From Actinomycetes bacterium (GTDB taxonomy: Bacteria; Actinomycetota; Acidimicrobiia; Acidimicrobiales; Palsa-688), in assembly GCA_021828475.1 (NCBI GenBank), contig JAJZIY010000004.1, positions 1 to 64,000 of the forward strand: 64,000 nt of DNA. The letters run 5' to 3'. Within the stretch, counting starts at the first letter, position 1. Each line of letters starts with the position of its first letter. Shown piece by piece: positions 15,978 to 24,045 of the stretch. The position numbers and the translations under genes were made by a program. The notes beneath the pieces are model-generated. The model had not been told where the DNA came from. It did not search any database and worked only from the letters and a program-made list of their open reading frames with translations.

Positions 15978-18698
15978 ATGTCAGCGCCTCCGGTGCCAGC
16001 ACCGCCCACCTGGGGACGTGACGTCCTGCTCACCGACGGGTCCACCGCCGTCCTGAGGCCGGTCAGCCCAGAGGACGCCCCGGCCCTTGTGGCCCTGCAC
16101 GGGCGCCTGTCGGGCGAGACGAGACGGCTGCGCTACTTCGGGGCCCACCCGAGGCTCTCCGACGACGAGGTCGCCCGGCTGGTGGAGCAGGACGGGCCCG
16201 ACCACCTGGCACTGGTAGCCGAGCGGGCGGGTCTGCTCATCGGCGTCGCCCAGTACGACCGCATCCCTGGCAGCGACGTGGCTGAGGTCGCCTTCGTCGT
16301 CGACGATGCCTTCCAGGGCCTGGGGATCGGCACCCTCCTGCTCGAGTACCTGGCCAGCGAGGGGCGCAGGTTCGGCTTCAAGCGCTTTGCAGCGGACACC
16401 TTGTTCGAGAACCAGCAGATGGCCCAGGTGTTCCGAGCCGCCGGTTTTACCCAGCGAACGCGTCTCGAGGCCGGCGTCGTCCGGGTCGTGATGGACATCT
16501 CGCCCACGCAGGACGCGCTCGCCGCCCTCTACGAGAGGGACCGGCGGGCGGCGGCCCGCTCCATGGAGGGGCTCCTGCGGCCCCGCTCCGTTGCGGTGAT
16601 CGGGGCCGCGAGGACGGCGGGCACCGTGGGCCACGAATTGGTGCGCAATCTGGTGGCGGGGGGGTTCCAGGGGCCGGTGTACCCCGTGAACCCGACGGCG
16701 ACCTACGTCGCCAGCCTGCCCTGTTTCCCGACCGTCACCGACGTGCCCGGCGATGTCGACCTGGCCATCGTGGCCGTGCCGGCCAGGGCCGTGCCGGCTG
16801 TGGTCGAGGAGTGCGGGCGCAAGGGTGTGGGGGGCCTGGTGGTGGTGTCGTCCCACTTCGCCGAGGACGGCCCCCAGGGCGTCGCCCTGGAGCGCGAAGC
16901 GGCCCGCCTGGCCCACTCCTACGGCATGCGCATGGTCGGGCCCAACTGCTTCGGCGTGCTCAACACCGACCCGGCCGTGTCGATGAACGCCACGTTCGCC
17001 CGGGACACCCCCGTGCCCGGCAGCCTCGGGTTCGCCTCGCAGTCAGGGGGCCTGGGCATCGCCATCCTGGCCGAGGCCAGGCGCAGGGGGATCGGCCTGT
17101 CGAGCTTCGTGTCGATGGGCAACAAGGCCGACGTGAGCGGCAACGACCTGCTCTCCTGGTGGGCGGAGGACGACGCCACCAGGGTGGGCTTGCTGTACCT
17201 GGAGTCCTTCGGCAACCCGCGCAAGTTCGCCAGGTTGGCGCGCCAGCTCAGCCGGTCCAAGCCCCTGATCGCTGTGAAGGGGGGGCGCAGTGCCGTCGGC
17301 CGCCGTGCCGCCTCATCCCACACAGCTGCCCTGGCCAGCGCCGACGAGGCGGTCGCGGCCCTGTTCCACCAGACCGGTGTCATAAGGGTGGACAGCATCG
17401 AAGAGCTCTTCGACGTCGCCCAGATCGTGGCAAGCCAGCCCCTGGCCCTCGGGTTGCGTGTCGGGGTGGTGAGCAACAGCGGTGGGCCTGCTGTCCTGGC
17501 TGTCGACGCGTGTGCAAGCAACGGCCTCGAGGTACCGGAGCTGAGCCGGGAGGCTCAGGACGCCCTGGAGGCCATCTGTCCGCGCAACGGGGGTGTGAGC
17601 AACCCGGTCGACCTGGGGGCGGACGCGACGGCCGAGATGTACGAGAACGCTCTCGACATCCTGCTCGGCTCCGGCGAGGTGGACGCGGTGGCGGTCAACT
17701 TCACGCCCCCGCTCTTGGACCGCCACACGGACGAGGTGGCGGCAGCCATAGTCGCCGCCGCTGACCGGGCCGCGCTTGGCGTCGCCAAGCCGGTTGTGGC
17801 CAGCCTCCTCGGCGCCGAGGGAGCCGGTCAGGAGGTCCTGCGCAGCGCCGGCCACCCGGTGCCCAGCTTCGCCTATCCCGAGACGGCAGTGAGAGCCCTG
17901 GCGCACGCCATGCGCTACGCCCGCTGGCGGGCCCGTCCAGCGGGAGAGGCACCGGTCCTGGACGACCTCGATGTCAACGAAGCCCGCCGGCGCCTGCCCC
18001 ACGACGAGGGAGGGGCTCTCGAACCAGGCTGGGTCGGCGGCTCCGCCGCCATGGAGGTCCTGGCCGCGTTCGGCATCCCCGTCCTCCCCACCGTCGAGGT
18101 GGAGTCTGCCGGCGAGGCGGCGGAGCGGGCCGGGCAGATCGGCGGGGCGGTGGCCCTCAAGGTCCGCGGGCCCATGCACAAGAGCGACCGAGGCGGCGTC
18201 GTGCTCAACCTGGTGGGGCCCGAGGCGGTCGCTGCCGCCTACGAATCGATGCTGGAGGCCTACGGGGACGACATGACCGGCGCCGTCGTCCAACCCATGG
18301 CCGCGCCCGGGACCGAGGTCCTGGTTGGGGCCGTACAGGACCATTTGTTCGGCCCGCTGGTGGTGTTCGGCCTGGGCGGGGTCAATGTCGAGGTCCTCGG
18401 TGACCACGTCGTGCGGCTCGCCCCCTTGAGCGACGTCGACGTCTCGGAGATGCTCGGGGGCCTACGGGGCTCGGCGCTGCTCACGGGTTACCGTGGGCGT
18501 CCGGCCGCTGACCTGGAGGCTCTGGCCGGGGCCCTGCACAGGGTGAGCCGGCTGGTCGAGGACATGCCGGAGGTGGCGGAGCTGGACTGCAACCCGGTGG
18601 TGGCCACTCCGGCGGGAGTGGTCGTGGTCGACGCCCGCCTCCGGGTCGACGTGGAGGCGGCCAGGCCGTTGCTGGAGGACACCCGCCACCTGCGCTGA
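15978..18698 (+). CDS. GNAT acetyltransferase fused to ADP-forming acyl-CoA synthetase
   Basis: A 906-residue fusion. Residues about 10-175 are a GNAT domain (VLLTDGSTAVLRPVSPED, then DDAFQGLGIGTLLLEYL for acetyl-CoA binding). Then follow a CoA-binding Rossmann domain (SVAVIGAARTAGTVGHELV), the succinyl-CoA-ligase-like domains, and an ATP-grasp domain (LKVRGPMHKSDRGGVVLNL). The catalytic phospho-His is present in SSHTAALAS, and HKSD keeps the second conserved His. The synthetase half therefore looks active, unlike enterobacterial protein acetylases of this architecture that lost the His. It could make ATP from acetyl-CoA, acetylate protein lysines, or both. ATG 15978 has GAGGGGGA just upstream. 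Likely co-transcribed with the preceding PNPOx-like gene. Confidence 0.85.
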   Translation: MSAPPVPAPPTWGRDVLLTDGSTAVLRPVSPEDAPALVALHGRLSGETRRLRYFGAHPRLSDDEVARLVEQDGPDHLALVAERAGLLIGVAQYDRIPGSDVAEVAFVVDDAFQGLGIGTLLLEYLASEGRRFGFKRFAADTLFENQQMAQVFRAAGFTQRTRLEAGVVRVVMDISPTQDALAALYERDRRAAARSMEGLLRPRSVAVIGAARTAGTVGHELVRNLVAGGFQGPVYPVNPTATYVASLPCFPTVTDVPGDVDLAIVAVPARAVPAVVEECGRKGVGGLVVVSSHFAEDGPQGVALEREAARLAHSYGMRMVGPNCFGVLNTDPAVSMNATFARDTPVPGSLGFASQSGGLGIAILAEARRRGIGLSSFVSMGNKADVSGNDLLSWWAEDDATRVGLLYLESFGNPRKFARLARQLSRSKPLIAVKGGRSAVGRRAASSHTAALASADEAVAALFHQTGVIRVDSIEELFDVAQIVASQPLALGLRVGVVSNSGGPAVLAVDACASNGLEVPELSREAQDALEAICPRNGGVSNPVDLGADATAEMYENALDILLGSGEVDAVAVNFTPPLLDRHTDEVAAAIVAAADRAALGVAKPVVASLLGAEGAGQEVLRSAGHPVPSFAYPETAVRALAHAMRYARWRARPAGEAPVLDDLDVNEARRRLPHDEGGALEPGWVGGSAAMEVLAAFGIPVLPTVEVESAGEAAERAGQIGGAVALKVRGPMHKSDRGGVVLNLVGPEAVAAAYESMLEAYGDDMTGAVVQPMAAPGTEVLVGAVQDHLFGPLVVFGLGGVNVEVLGDHVVRLAPLSDVDVSEMLGGLRGSALLTGYRGRPAADLEALAGALHRVSRLVEDMPEVAELDCNPVVATPAGVVVVDARLRVDVEAARPLLEDTRHLR

Positions 18699-18869
18699 GG
18701 GCGCTACCGGTTCGCAGGGCGGTGGCCGGTCGGGCGGTGGGCGAGGTAATTCGGTTGTCGCGCTGCGCCTCGGCGGGCAAGACTGGCCACCCTGTGACTT
18801 TCGCCTCCGGCGGGTAGGCGCTCCCCTGAGTGACCGGGCGGCTGGCGGAAGCGGGACAGGAGGAACAAC

Positions 18870-20660
18870 GTGGAAGACCTCAATCGCGAGGCCGCCTCGA
18901 CCCGACAGACCCTGGCCTACTGCGCCGGTGTGGCCAGGCCCTATGCGCGCCTGCTCGTCCTGGGGGCGGTTTCGCTGGTGCTGGCCGTCACCATCACCGA
19001 CGTCGCCACCCCTATCGTGTTCGCCGCCGTCCTCGACCGGATTGCGACGTTGCACCCGGGGGCGCAACTGTGGCGGCGGTTCGGCAGCCTCATCATCGCC
19101 TATGCCGTGCTGCTGGTGGTCGGCCAGGCCGTCTTCCGCATGGCCGGGTGGCTCGAGTGGGAGGGCGCCATCAAGACCTTCGCAAACAGCATCCACGCCA
19201 GCTTCGAGAAGCTGCTGGCGCTCGGCTACCGCTGGCACATCGACCATCCCTCGGGCGAGGTCGCCTCGGCCATGAGCGCCTTCGCGTGGGCGCTCGTCGA
19301 CGGGATAGACACCCTGCAGTGGGGGATGCTCCGGATCTTCGTCGTCGTGCTGGCTGCCGTGATCGTCCTGGCGGTCGTCGCCTGGCCGGTGGCGGTTGTG
19401 CTGGTGGTGCTGAGCGCCGCCTTCGTGCTTGTCGTGGCCAAGCGTTCGGGCCCCGTGACGCAGGCCTCCCGGCGGTTCAGCCAGGCGCACTCGCGTGCTG
19501 AGGGCACCGTGTCGGACGTCGTGCGCAACGTGTCCACGGTCCTGGTCGGTGCCGGGGAGCCGGAGGAGTCCGACCGTGTGCGCGCCCTGCTCGAGGAGGC
19601 TGTGCGCGCCGACCTGCATGGCCGGCGCGTCTTCACCGTGACCAGGGTGTGGATGAGCGCCACCGTGGGCCTCATGACCTGGGGTTCGCTCTTCGTGGGG
19701 GTGCTGCTGGCGGTGCGGGGCAATATCCGGGCCGGCGTCGTCTACCTGGTGCTCTTCTACGCCAGTCAGGTGTCGGCGCAGCTGGTCCAGAGCTTCCAGG
19801 AGATCCGCAACCTCTCACGCGGCCTGGGGCGGGCCGCCAAACTGGTGGCCCTCGTGAGCGCTCAGCCCGAGGTGGTGGACGTGCCCGCGGCGCCGGACCT
19901 GGTCGTGACCGAAGGCGCCGTGCGCTTCGAGTCGGTCGACTTCTCGTACCTGCCCGAGCGGCCACTGCTGCGCCACTTCGACCTCGAGGTCGGGCCAGGC
20001 GAGCACGTGGGCGTCGTCGGCCCCTCGGGTGGCGGCAAGTCGACGATCACCCGGCTGCTGCTGCGCTTGATGGACGTGGAGGGCGGCCGGGTGACCGTAG
20101 ATGGCCAGGACATAGCCACCCGCACGCAGGCCAGTGTGCGCAGGGCCGTGTCCTACGTGCCCCAGGACCCTGCGATGCTGCACCGCAGCATCGCCGAGAA
20201 CATCTGGTACGGCAGGCAGGGCACGGTCGACATCGGCCTGGTCCGCGAAGTGGCAGTGGCGGCGCACGTCGACGAGTTCGTCAGCGAGCTCCCCGACGGG
20301 TACGCGACCGTGGTGGGCGAGCGAGGGCTCAAACTGTCGGGGGGTCAGCGCCAGCGGGTGGCCATCGCCCAGGCCATGCTCAAAGCGGCACCCGTGCTCG
20401 TCCTCGACGAGGCCACCAGCTCGCTCGATTCGGAGTCGGAGCGCTACGTGCAGGAGGCCCTCTGGCGGCTCATGGCCGGCTGCACCGCCCTGGTCGTCGC
20501 CCACCGGTTGTCGACCATCGCCCACCTCGACCGCATAATCGTTGTCGAAGGCGGCGGGATCGTGGAGTCTGGCACACACCGGGAGCTGCCGCTGGCCGGG
20601 GCGGCCGGTACATACCGCCACCTCTGGGAGCACCAGTCCGGCGGTTTTCTAAACGAATGA
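18870..20660 (+). CDS. ABC exporter, fused permease and ATPase
   Basis: A 596-residue half-transporter of the ABCB/MsbA type. The N-terminal 320 residues hold about six membrane helices. The ATPase part has FSYLPERPLLRHFDLEV, Walker A GPSGGGKST, the Q-loop YVPQDP, signature LSGGQRQRVAIAQAM, Walker B VLVLDEATSSLD and switch His VVAHRLSTI. It works as a homodimer or with a partner not encoded next door. The substrate is unknown; lipid, peptide or drug export are usual for the family. GTG 18870 is chosen because CAGGAGGAAC lies at the right distance upstream. The 171-base upstream gap shows no other feature. Confidence 0.9.
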   Translation: MEDLNREAASTRQTLAYCAGVARPYARLLVLGAVSLVLAVTITDVATPIVFAAVLDRIATLHPGAQLWRRFGSLIIAYAVLLVVGQAVFRMAGWLEWEGAIKTFANSIHASFEKLLALGYRWHIDHPSGEVASAMSAFAWALVDGIDTLQWGMLRIFVVVLAAVIVLAVVAWPVAVVLVVLSAAFVLVVAKRSGPVTQASRRFSQAHSRAEGTVSDVVRNVSTVLVGAGEPEESDRVRALLEEAVRADLHGRRVFTVTRVWMSATVGLMTWGSLFVGVLLAVRGNIRAGVVYLVLFYASQVSAQLVQSFQEIRNLSRGLGRAAKLVALVSAQPEVVDVPAAPDLVVTEGAVRFESVDFSYLPERPLLRHFDLEVGPGEHVGVVGPSGGGKSTITRLLLRLMDVEGGRVTVDGQDIATRTQASVRRAVSYVPQDPAMLHRSIAENIWYGRQGTVDIGLVREVAVAAHVDEFVSELPDGYATVVGERGLKLSGGQRQRVAIAQAMLKAAPVLVLDEATSSLDSESERYVQEALWRLMAGCTALVVAHRLSTIAHLDRIIVVEGGGIVESGTHRELPLAGAAGTYRHLWEHQSGGFLNE

Positions 20661-20840
20661 GACGAATGTGCAGAGGTGGTCCCGCAGCACCGCGTGAGGA
20701 GCGCCTCACGGCATTTCGACGGGCGCCGGGCAATATGAAGTGGGCAAACCTTCGGTAACCACGCCATTCACACTGGAGCAGGCACAGCAGCCCCTTCCGA
20801 GCAGGCAAACCTCAAGTGTCGGGCACTTGGTCTCGCGCCA

Positions 20841-20856
20841 AGGGCCCTTCGGCCCT
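20841..20856. terminator. Short hairpin AGGGCC-CTTC-GGCCCT after the ABC gene
   Basis: A perfect 6-bp stem with a 4-base loop, 180 bases after the ABC transporter stop and ahead of the secreted protein gene. There is no T-run, so it is at best a weak or factor-assisted terminator. Confidence 0.25.
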
Positions 20857-20892
20857 GCGCGCTGCACTTAGGCATGTCTTATCTTCTGAAAT

Positions 20893-21483
20893 GTGTGGAA
20901 AACCAATATACAAAGCTCGATCGGACCTTCGCGGCTCATTCGTAGCCGCCGAAGCGTCGCCGTACGCGGCCTGGTTGTCGCGGCGGCAGCCATGAGCCTG
21001 ACCGGCACGGCTCTCGCCGGACCGGCCGGGGCCGTCCCTGTTCACCACGTTGTGAAAGCGGTAGCTTTCCGCGGTACCTACAAGGGCAACGCCGACCTGT
21101 TGATCGACAACGGTTCTGTCAGCATCCGTTCGATCGCTGGCACCGGCTCCAACTCCCTGCTGGGCGTCGGGCGTGTCGCGGGCAAGGGCTCGGCGAGCGC
21201 ATCGGCTCAGTGCGACCCCTTCACCGGGACCGGGAACATCACCGGGGCCCACGGCACCTTGCACTTGGTCGTCACCCAGTCCAAGTCGACCGGGTGCTCG
21301 AGCGGGGAGAGCGGGCCGATCACCGTCAAGTTCCATGGCACCGCCGTGGTCAAGGGCGGGACCGGCAAGGCAAAGGGCGCCAAGGGCACGCTGGCGTTCA
21401 GCGGCAAGCTGGGCCTCGGCGGCACGAGCGGCGCGCAGGCCGGTCCCTACACCGTCACGATCACCGGTCACCTGAGCCTCTAG
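20893..21483 (+). CDS. Secreted beta-rich protein of unknown function
   Basis: A 196-residue protein with an N-terminal signal peptide: basic SRRSVAVRG, hydrophobic LVVAAAAMSLTGTALA and an Ala-x-Ala type site near residues 40-47. The mature part is rich in Gly, Thr, Ser and Lys in alternating polar/hydrophobic strands (AVAFRGTYKGNADLLI, GPYTVTITGHLSL), with two Cys that could pair. It looks like an all-beta barrel or jelly-roll domain; I do not recognise the family. GTG 20893 is the only start that keeps the whole signal peptide, in a locally A/T-rich stretch. It is the first of three consecutive genes for exported proteins. Confidence 0.65.
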   Translation: MWKTNIQSSIGPSRLIRSRRSVAVRGLVVAAAAMSLTGTALAGPAGAVPVHHVVKAVAFRGTYKGNADLLIDNGSVSIRSIAGTGSNSLLGVGRVAGKGSASASAQCDPFTGTGNITGAHGTLHLVVTQSKSTGCSSGESGPITVKFHGTAVVKGGTGKAKGAKGTLAFSGKLGLGGTSGAQAGPYTVTITGHLSL

Positions 21484-21643
21484 CGCCCGGCCGGCGCCGC
21501 CCGCCCCCCCGGCAGCAGCGCAGGGTGCGCCGGTACGCCGTGGCCACGCAGCGGGCACCGGCGCCGGCACGCCGGCCGGACGGTGGGCGGCGGCGGGGCA
21601 AGTGTCCAAGTCCCAGCCAAACAAGGAAGGAAAGTAAACAACA

Positions 21644-22240
21644 ATGAGCCAACTCAACCGGAAACTGTCCGCCGGCGTCCTCGTCGCCGCCGGGCTGGCG
21701 TCGGCCGGTGCAATGCTCGCTGCCGCCGCCCCCGGCGCGGCGGCGCAGGCCGCTCCGGCCAGTTCGCCGGCAGCCACCACCACGACCACGCTCGCTCCAC
21801 CGGCGCAGGGGGTCGGTGCGCACAAGGTGTTCATGTACGTCGACACAGTGACGGGCGGCGGCACCCCAAAGCCGGCCGCCGGCTGCGCCCAGACCAACCT
21901 GTTCCAGCGCGGCCAGACGGTCGTGTTCCGCATGTACGGAGTCAACGTGGCGGCTGGGGGCGTCAACCTGACCTCTGCCAACGTGGCTTTCGCCTACGTG
22001 CAGATCCCCGGAGTCAAGGCCGTGCCCATGAAGTTCGGCAACCACGGGACCAACTCGTACTGGACCGGCGCGTGGACGATCGGTTCGACCTACCCGCTGG
22101 GTGTCGTCGACTTCAGCGTGCACCTGACGACCGACCGCGTGCCCCCAGCCAATGGCAAGCACGCCGTTGCGCGCACGGGTGCCGTCTTCACCCAGGCGGG
22201 ACTGGCCACCCCGTCACGGCTCACCGTCGTGGCGGCCTGA
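21644..22240 (+). CDS. Secreted protein with TTTTT linker and Ig-like domain
   Basis: A 198-residue exported protein. The signal peptide is KLSAGVLVAAGLASAGAMLA with a cleavage region around AAPGAAAQA, then a Thr-rich linker (ATTTTTLAPP), then one domain with FQRGQTVVFRMYGVN, FGNHGTNSYWTGAW and VDFSVHLTTD. The strand pattern suggests an immunoglobulin-like or cupredoxin-like sandwich, but no metal-ligand set is evident. ATG 21644 follows AAGGAAGGAAA, a strong Shine-Dalgarno. The gap to the previous gene is 160 bases and to the next 173 bases. Function unknown; the Ig-like style resembles the next protein. Confidence 0.7.
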   Translation: MSQLNRKLSAGVLVAAGLASAGAMLAAAAPGAAAQAAPASSPAATTTTTLAPPAQGVGAHKVFMYVDTVTGGGTPKPAAGCAQTNLFQRGQTVVFRMYGVNVAAGGVNLTSANVAFAYVQIPGVKAVPMKFGNHGTNSYWTGAWTIGSTYPLGVVDFSVHLTTDRVPPANGKHAVARTGAVFTQAGLATPSRLTVVAA

Positions 22241-22413
22241 GCCGCCCAAGTCCTGCAGGCTCCCCCGGACCGCCCGGCCCCTGCGCCACGGGCCGGTCCG
22301 GGGTACGGCCCGGCCCCTGCGCCGCCAGGAGCGGCCAGCGGCGCCGGACGCTCCACCTCCCGCTCGGGCTCGACCAAACGGGCCCCCACCCCCGAACAGA
22401 AGGGCAGTCGGAC

Positions 22414-24045
22414 ATGACCTCTCCCAAGACCCGCCGGGCGTACCATGCCCTGGCCGTCGCCGCGCTGGCCGGCGCTACTGTCGCCGCCACCGCCGTACCG
22501 GGCTATCCCCAGAGCAGTCCGTCGGCGGACCAGGCGCCGGCGATCACCCTCCCCAAGGGCACACCGGCAGGCACGACCGTGCTCACGGCCCCGAGCGAGC
22601 CGGGCACGCCTGCTCTCCCGGGCCCCGTGGCGGCCCCCGCCCAGCCGAGCGCCAACATGGGCATCCTCTCGGTGACCCCTGACCAGGGTGTCGCCGGGAC
22701 CCCGGTTACGGTGAGCGGCTCCAAGCTGGTTCCCGGCTCGCAGGTGGCACTCACCTGGTCGACCGCCAGTGCCACCTGGATGGTCCAAGCGGAGCCCGAC
22801 ACCGTCAACTACCTCGGGCGCGCCAACAACGAGTTCGCTGTCGACGTGGCCAGCGCTACGGTCGGGGCGGACGGCAGGTTCCGGGTTGCGTTGAAGGCAC
22901 CTCAGGATTTTGGGGGTGTGCACGACATCTACGCTGTCACGAGCGGCCAGGAGGTGGCCCATGGCGGCTTCCTCCTCATGAGGACGGTGACGGTCACGCC
23001 AAGGAGCGGCCCGGTCGGCACTCCGATAACCATCACCTACTCGGGCCTCGGCCCGAGCCTCTACACCGGCGGCGCCTCGCTGCTCTATGACAACCACTAC
23101 GTCGGCGAGCTCATGGCCAACTGGACCCGCGGTACGGCACAGGCCGTGATCCGGGCCTCGGGCCCCGTAGGCCGTCACGTCATCCAGATCGGCAACGCCA
23201 TCCGGTACCTCTACCTCAACGTGCCCCAGTCGCCGATCCCGTACACGAACGGGGCCACCGTCACCTTCAGCGTCACCAAGGACGACGGAGCGCCTGCGCC
23301 ACAGGTCGACTGGCCGGTGAGCGTGGCTCCCACCCTCAGTGCGCGCACCACGTTGCAGGCAACCGGGCTCGACGCCGGCTCGGCCGTCGTGCCCTCGCTC
23401 TCGGTGGACCGGGGCCAGGTCGGCACGCCGGTCCACGTCACAGCGACAGGGTTGGCCTCGGACGCGCCGGTGCAGTTGGTGTGGTCGACCGTGGTGGGCA
23501 ACCGGGTGGATTGCGCCAGCACCTGCTGGGCTTTCGCTTCCACTTCTCTCGGTTCGGCCACCCCCGTGTCGGGCTCGCTCTCGGCTGACGTCAAAGCTCC
23601 CGACGGGCTCGGCGGCTGGCACGTTGTCCAGCTCGAGCAGAGCGGCAAGGTGCTCGGCCAGGTCCCCTTCTACCTGGAGGAGAGCATCGTCGGCCAGGGT
23701 GTCAGCTCCCTGGTTGTCAAGGAGGGCCAGGACTTCACCGTCCACCTGAAGGGTGTTGGCTGGACCCAGCTCGACAACACCGTGGGCGTCGACTACGACA
23801 ACAGCTACGTCGGCTACGGGTGCGGCTTCAACTCCAACGGGGACGTGCTCATCCACCTGCACGCCACCGGCGGCCCGGGCACGCACCTCATCGACATGTA
23901 CCCGATGCTCTACTCCCTGTCGCCGTCCTTCGCCTCGACCCCCTATGGCATGGTCCCCGTGCTCACCTATGCCCACGACGACCCGGGCCTGGCGCTCGGT
24001 TACCGGTTGCCGGCCCTGCGCCTCGCCATCACCGTCGTGAAGTAG
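22414..24045 (+). CDS. Secreted protein with internally duplicated A-B-A-B Ig/IPT-like modules
   Basis: A 543-residue exported protein. The signal peptide is about residues 1-33 (AYHALAVAALAGATVAATA), followed by a Pro/Ala-rich linker to residue 80. The rest is two homologous halves. Module A is seen at 84-190 (SVTPDQGVAGTPVTVSG, TWSTASATW) and again at 328-422 (LSVDRGQVGTPVHVTATG, LVWSTVVG). Module B is at 191-300 (LLYDNHYVGEL, GPVGRHVIQIG) and again at 425-543 (VDYDNSYVGYG, GGPGTHLIDMY). The A modules look like IPT/TIG or bacterial Ig folds, common in adhesion or wall-associated proteins. ATG 22414 is the only start giving a signal peptide; the upstream extension is non-coding. The last 17 bases overlap the convergent MMPL gene. 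Confidence 0.75.
   Translation: MTSPKTRRAYHALAVAALAGATVAATAVPGYPQSSPSADQAPAITLPKGTPAGTTVLTAPSEPGTPALPGPVAAPAQPSANMGILSVTPDQGVAGTPVTVSGSKLVPGSQVALTWSTASATWMVQAEPDTVNYLGRANNEFAVDVASATVGADGRFRVALKAPQDFGGVHDIYAVTSGQEVAHGGFLLMRTVTVTPRSGPVGTPITITYSGLGPSLYTGGASLLYDNHYVGELMANWTRGTAQAVIRASGPVGRHVIQIGNAIRYLYLNVPQSPIPYTNGATVTFSVTKDDGAPAPQVDWPVSVAPTLSARTTLQATGLDAGSAVVPSLSVDRGQVGTPVHVTATGLASDAPVQLVWSTVVGNRVDCASTCWAFASTSLGSATPVSGSLSADVKAPDGLGGWHVVQLEQSGKVLGQVPFYLEESIVGQGVSSLVVKEGQDFTVHLKGVGWTQLDNTVGVDYDNSYVGYGCGFNSNGDVLIHLHATGGPGTHLIDMYPMLYSLSPSFASTPYGMVPVLTYAHDDPGLALGYRLPALRLAITVVK

Noticed and set aside
21583-22413. Upstream extension of the A-B-A-B secreted protein frame
   Set aside because: It overlaps the complete secreted-protein gene at 21644-22240 in another frame and has low-complexity Arg/Pro text, whereas ATG 22414 begins a proper signal peptide.
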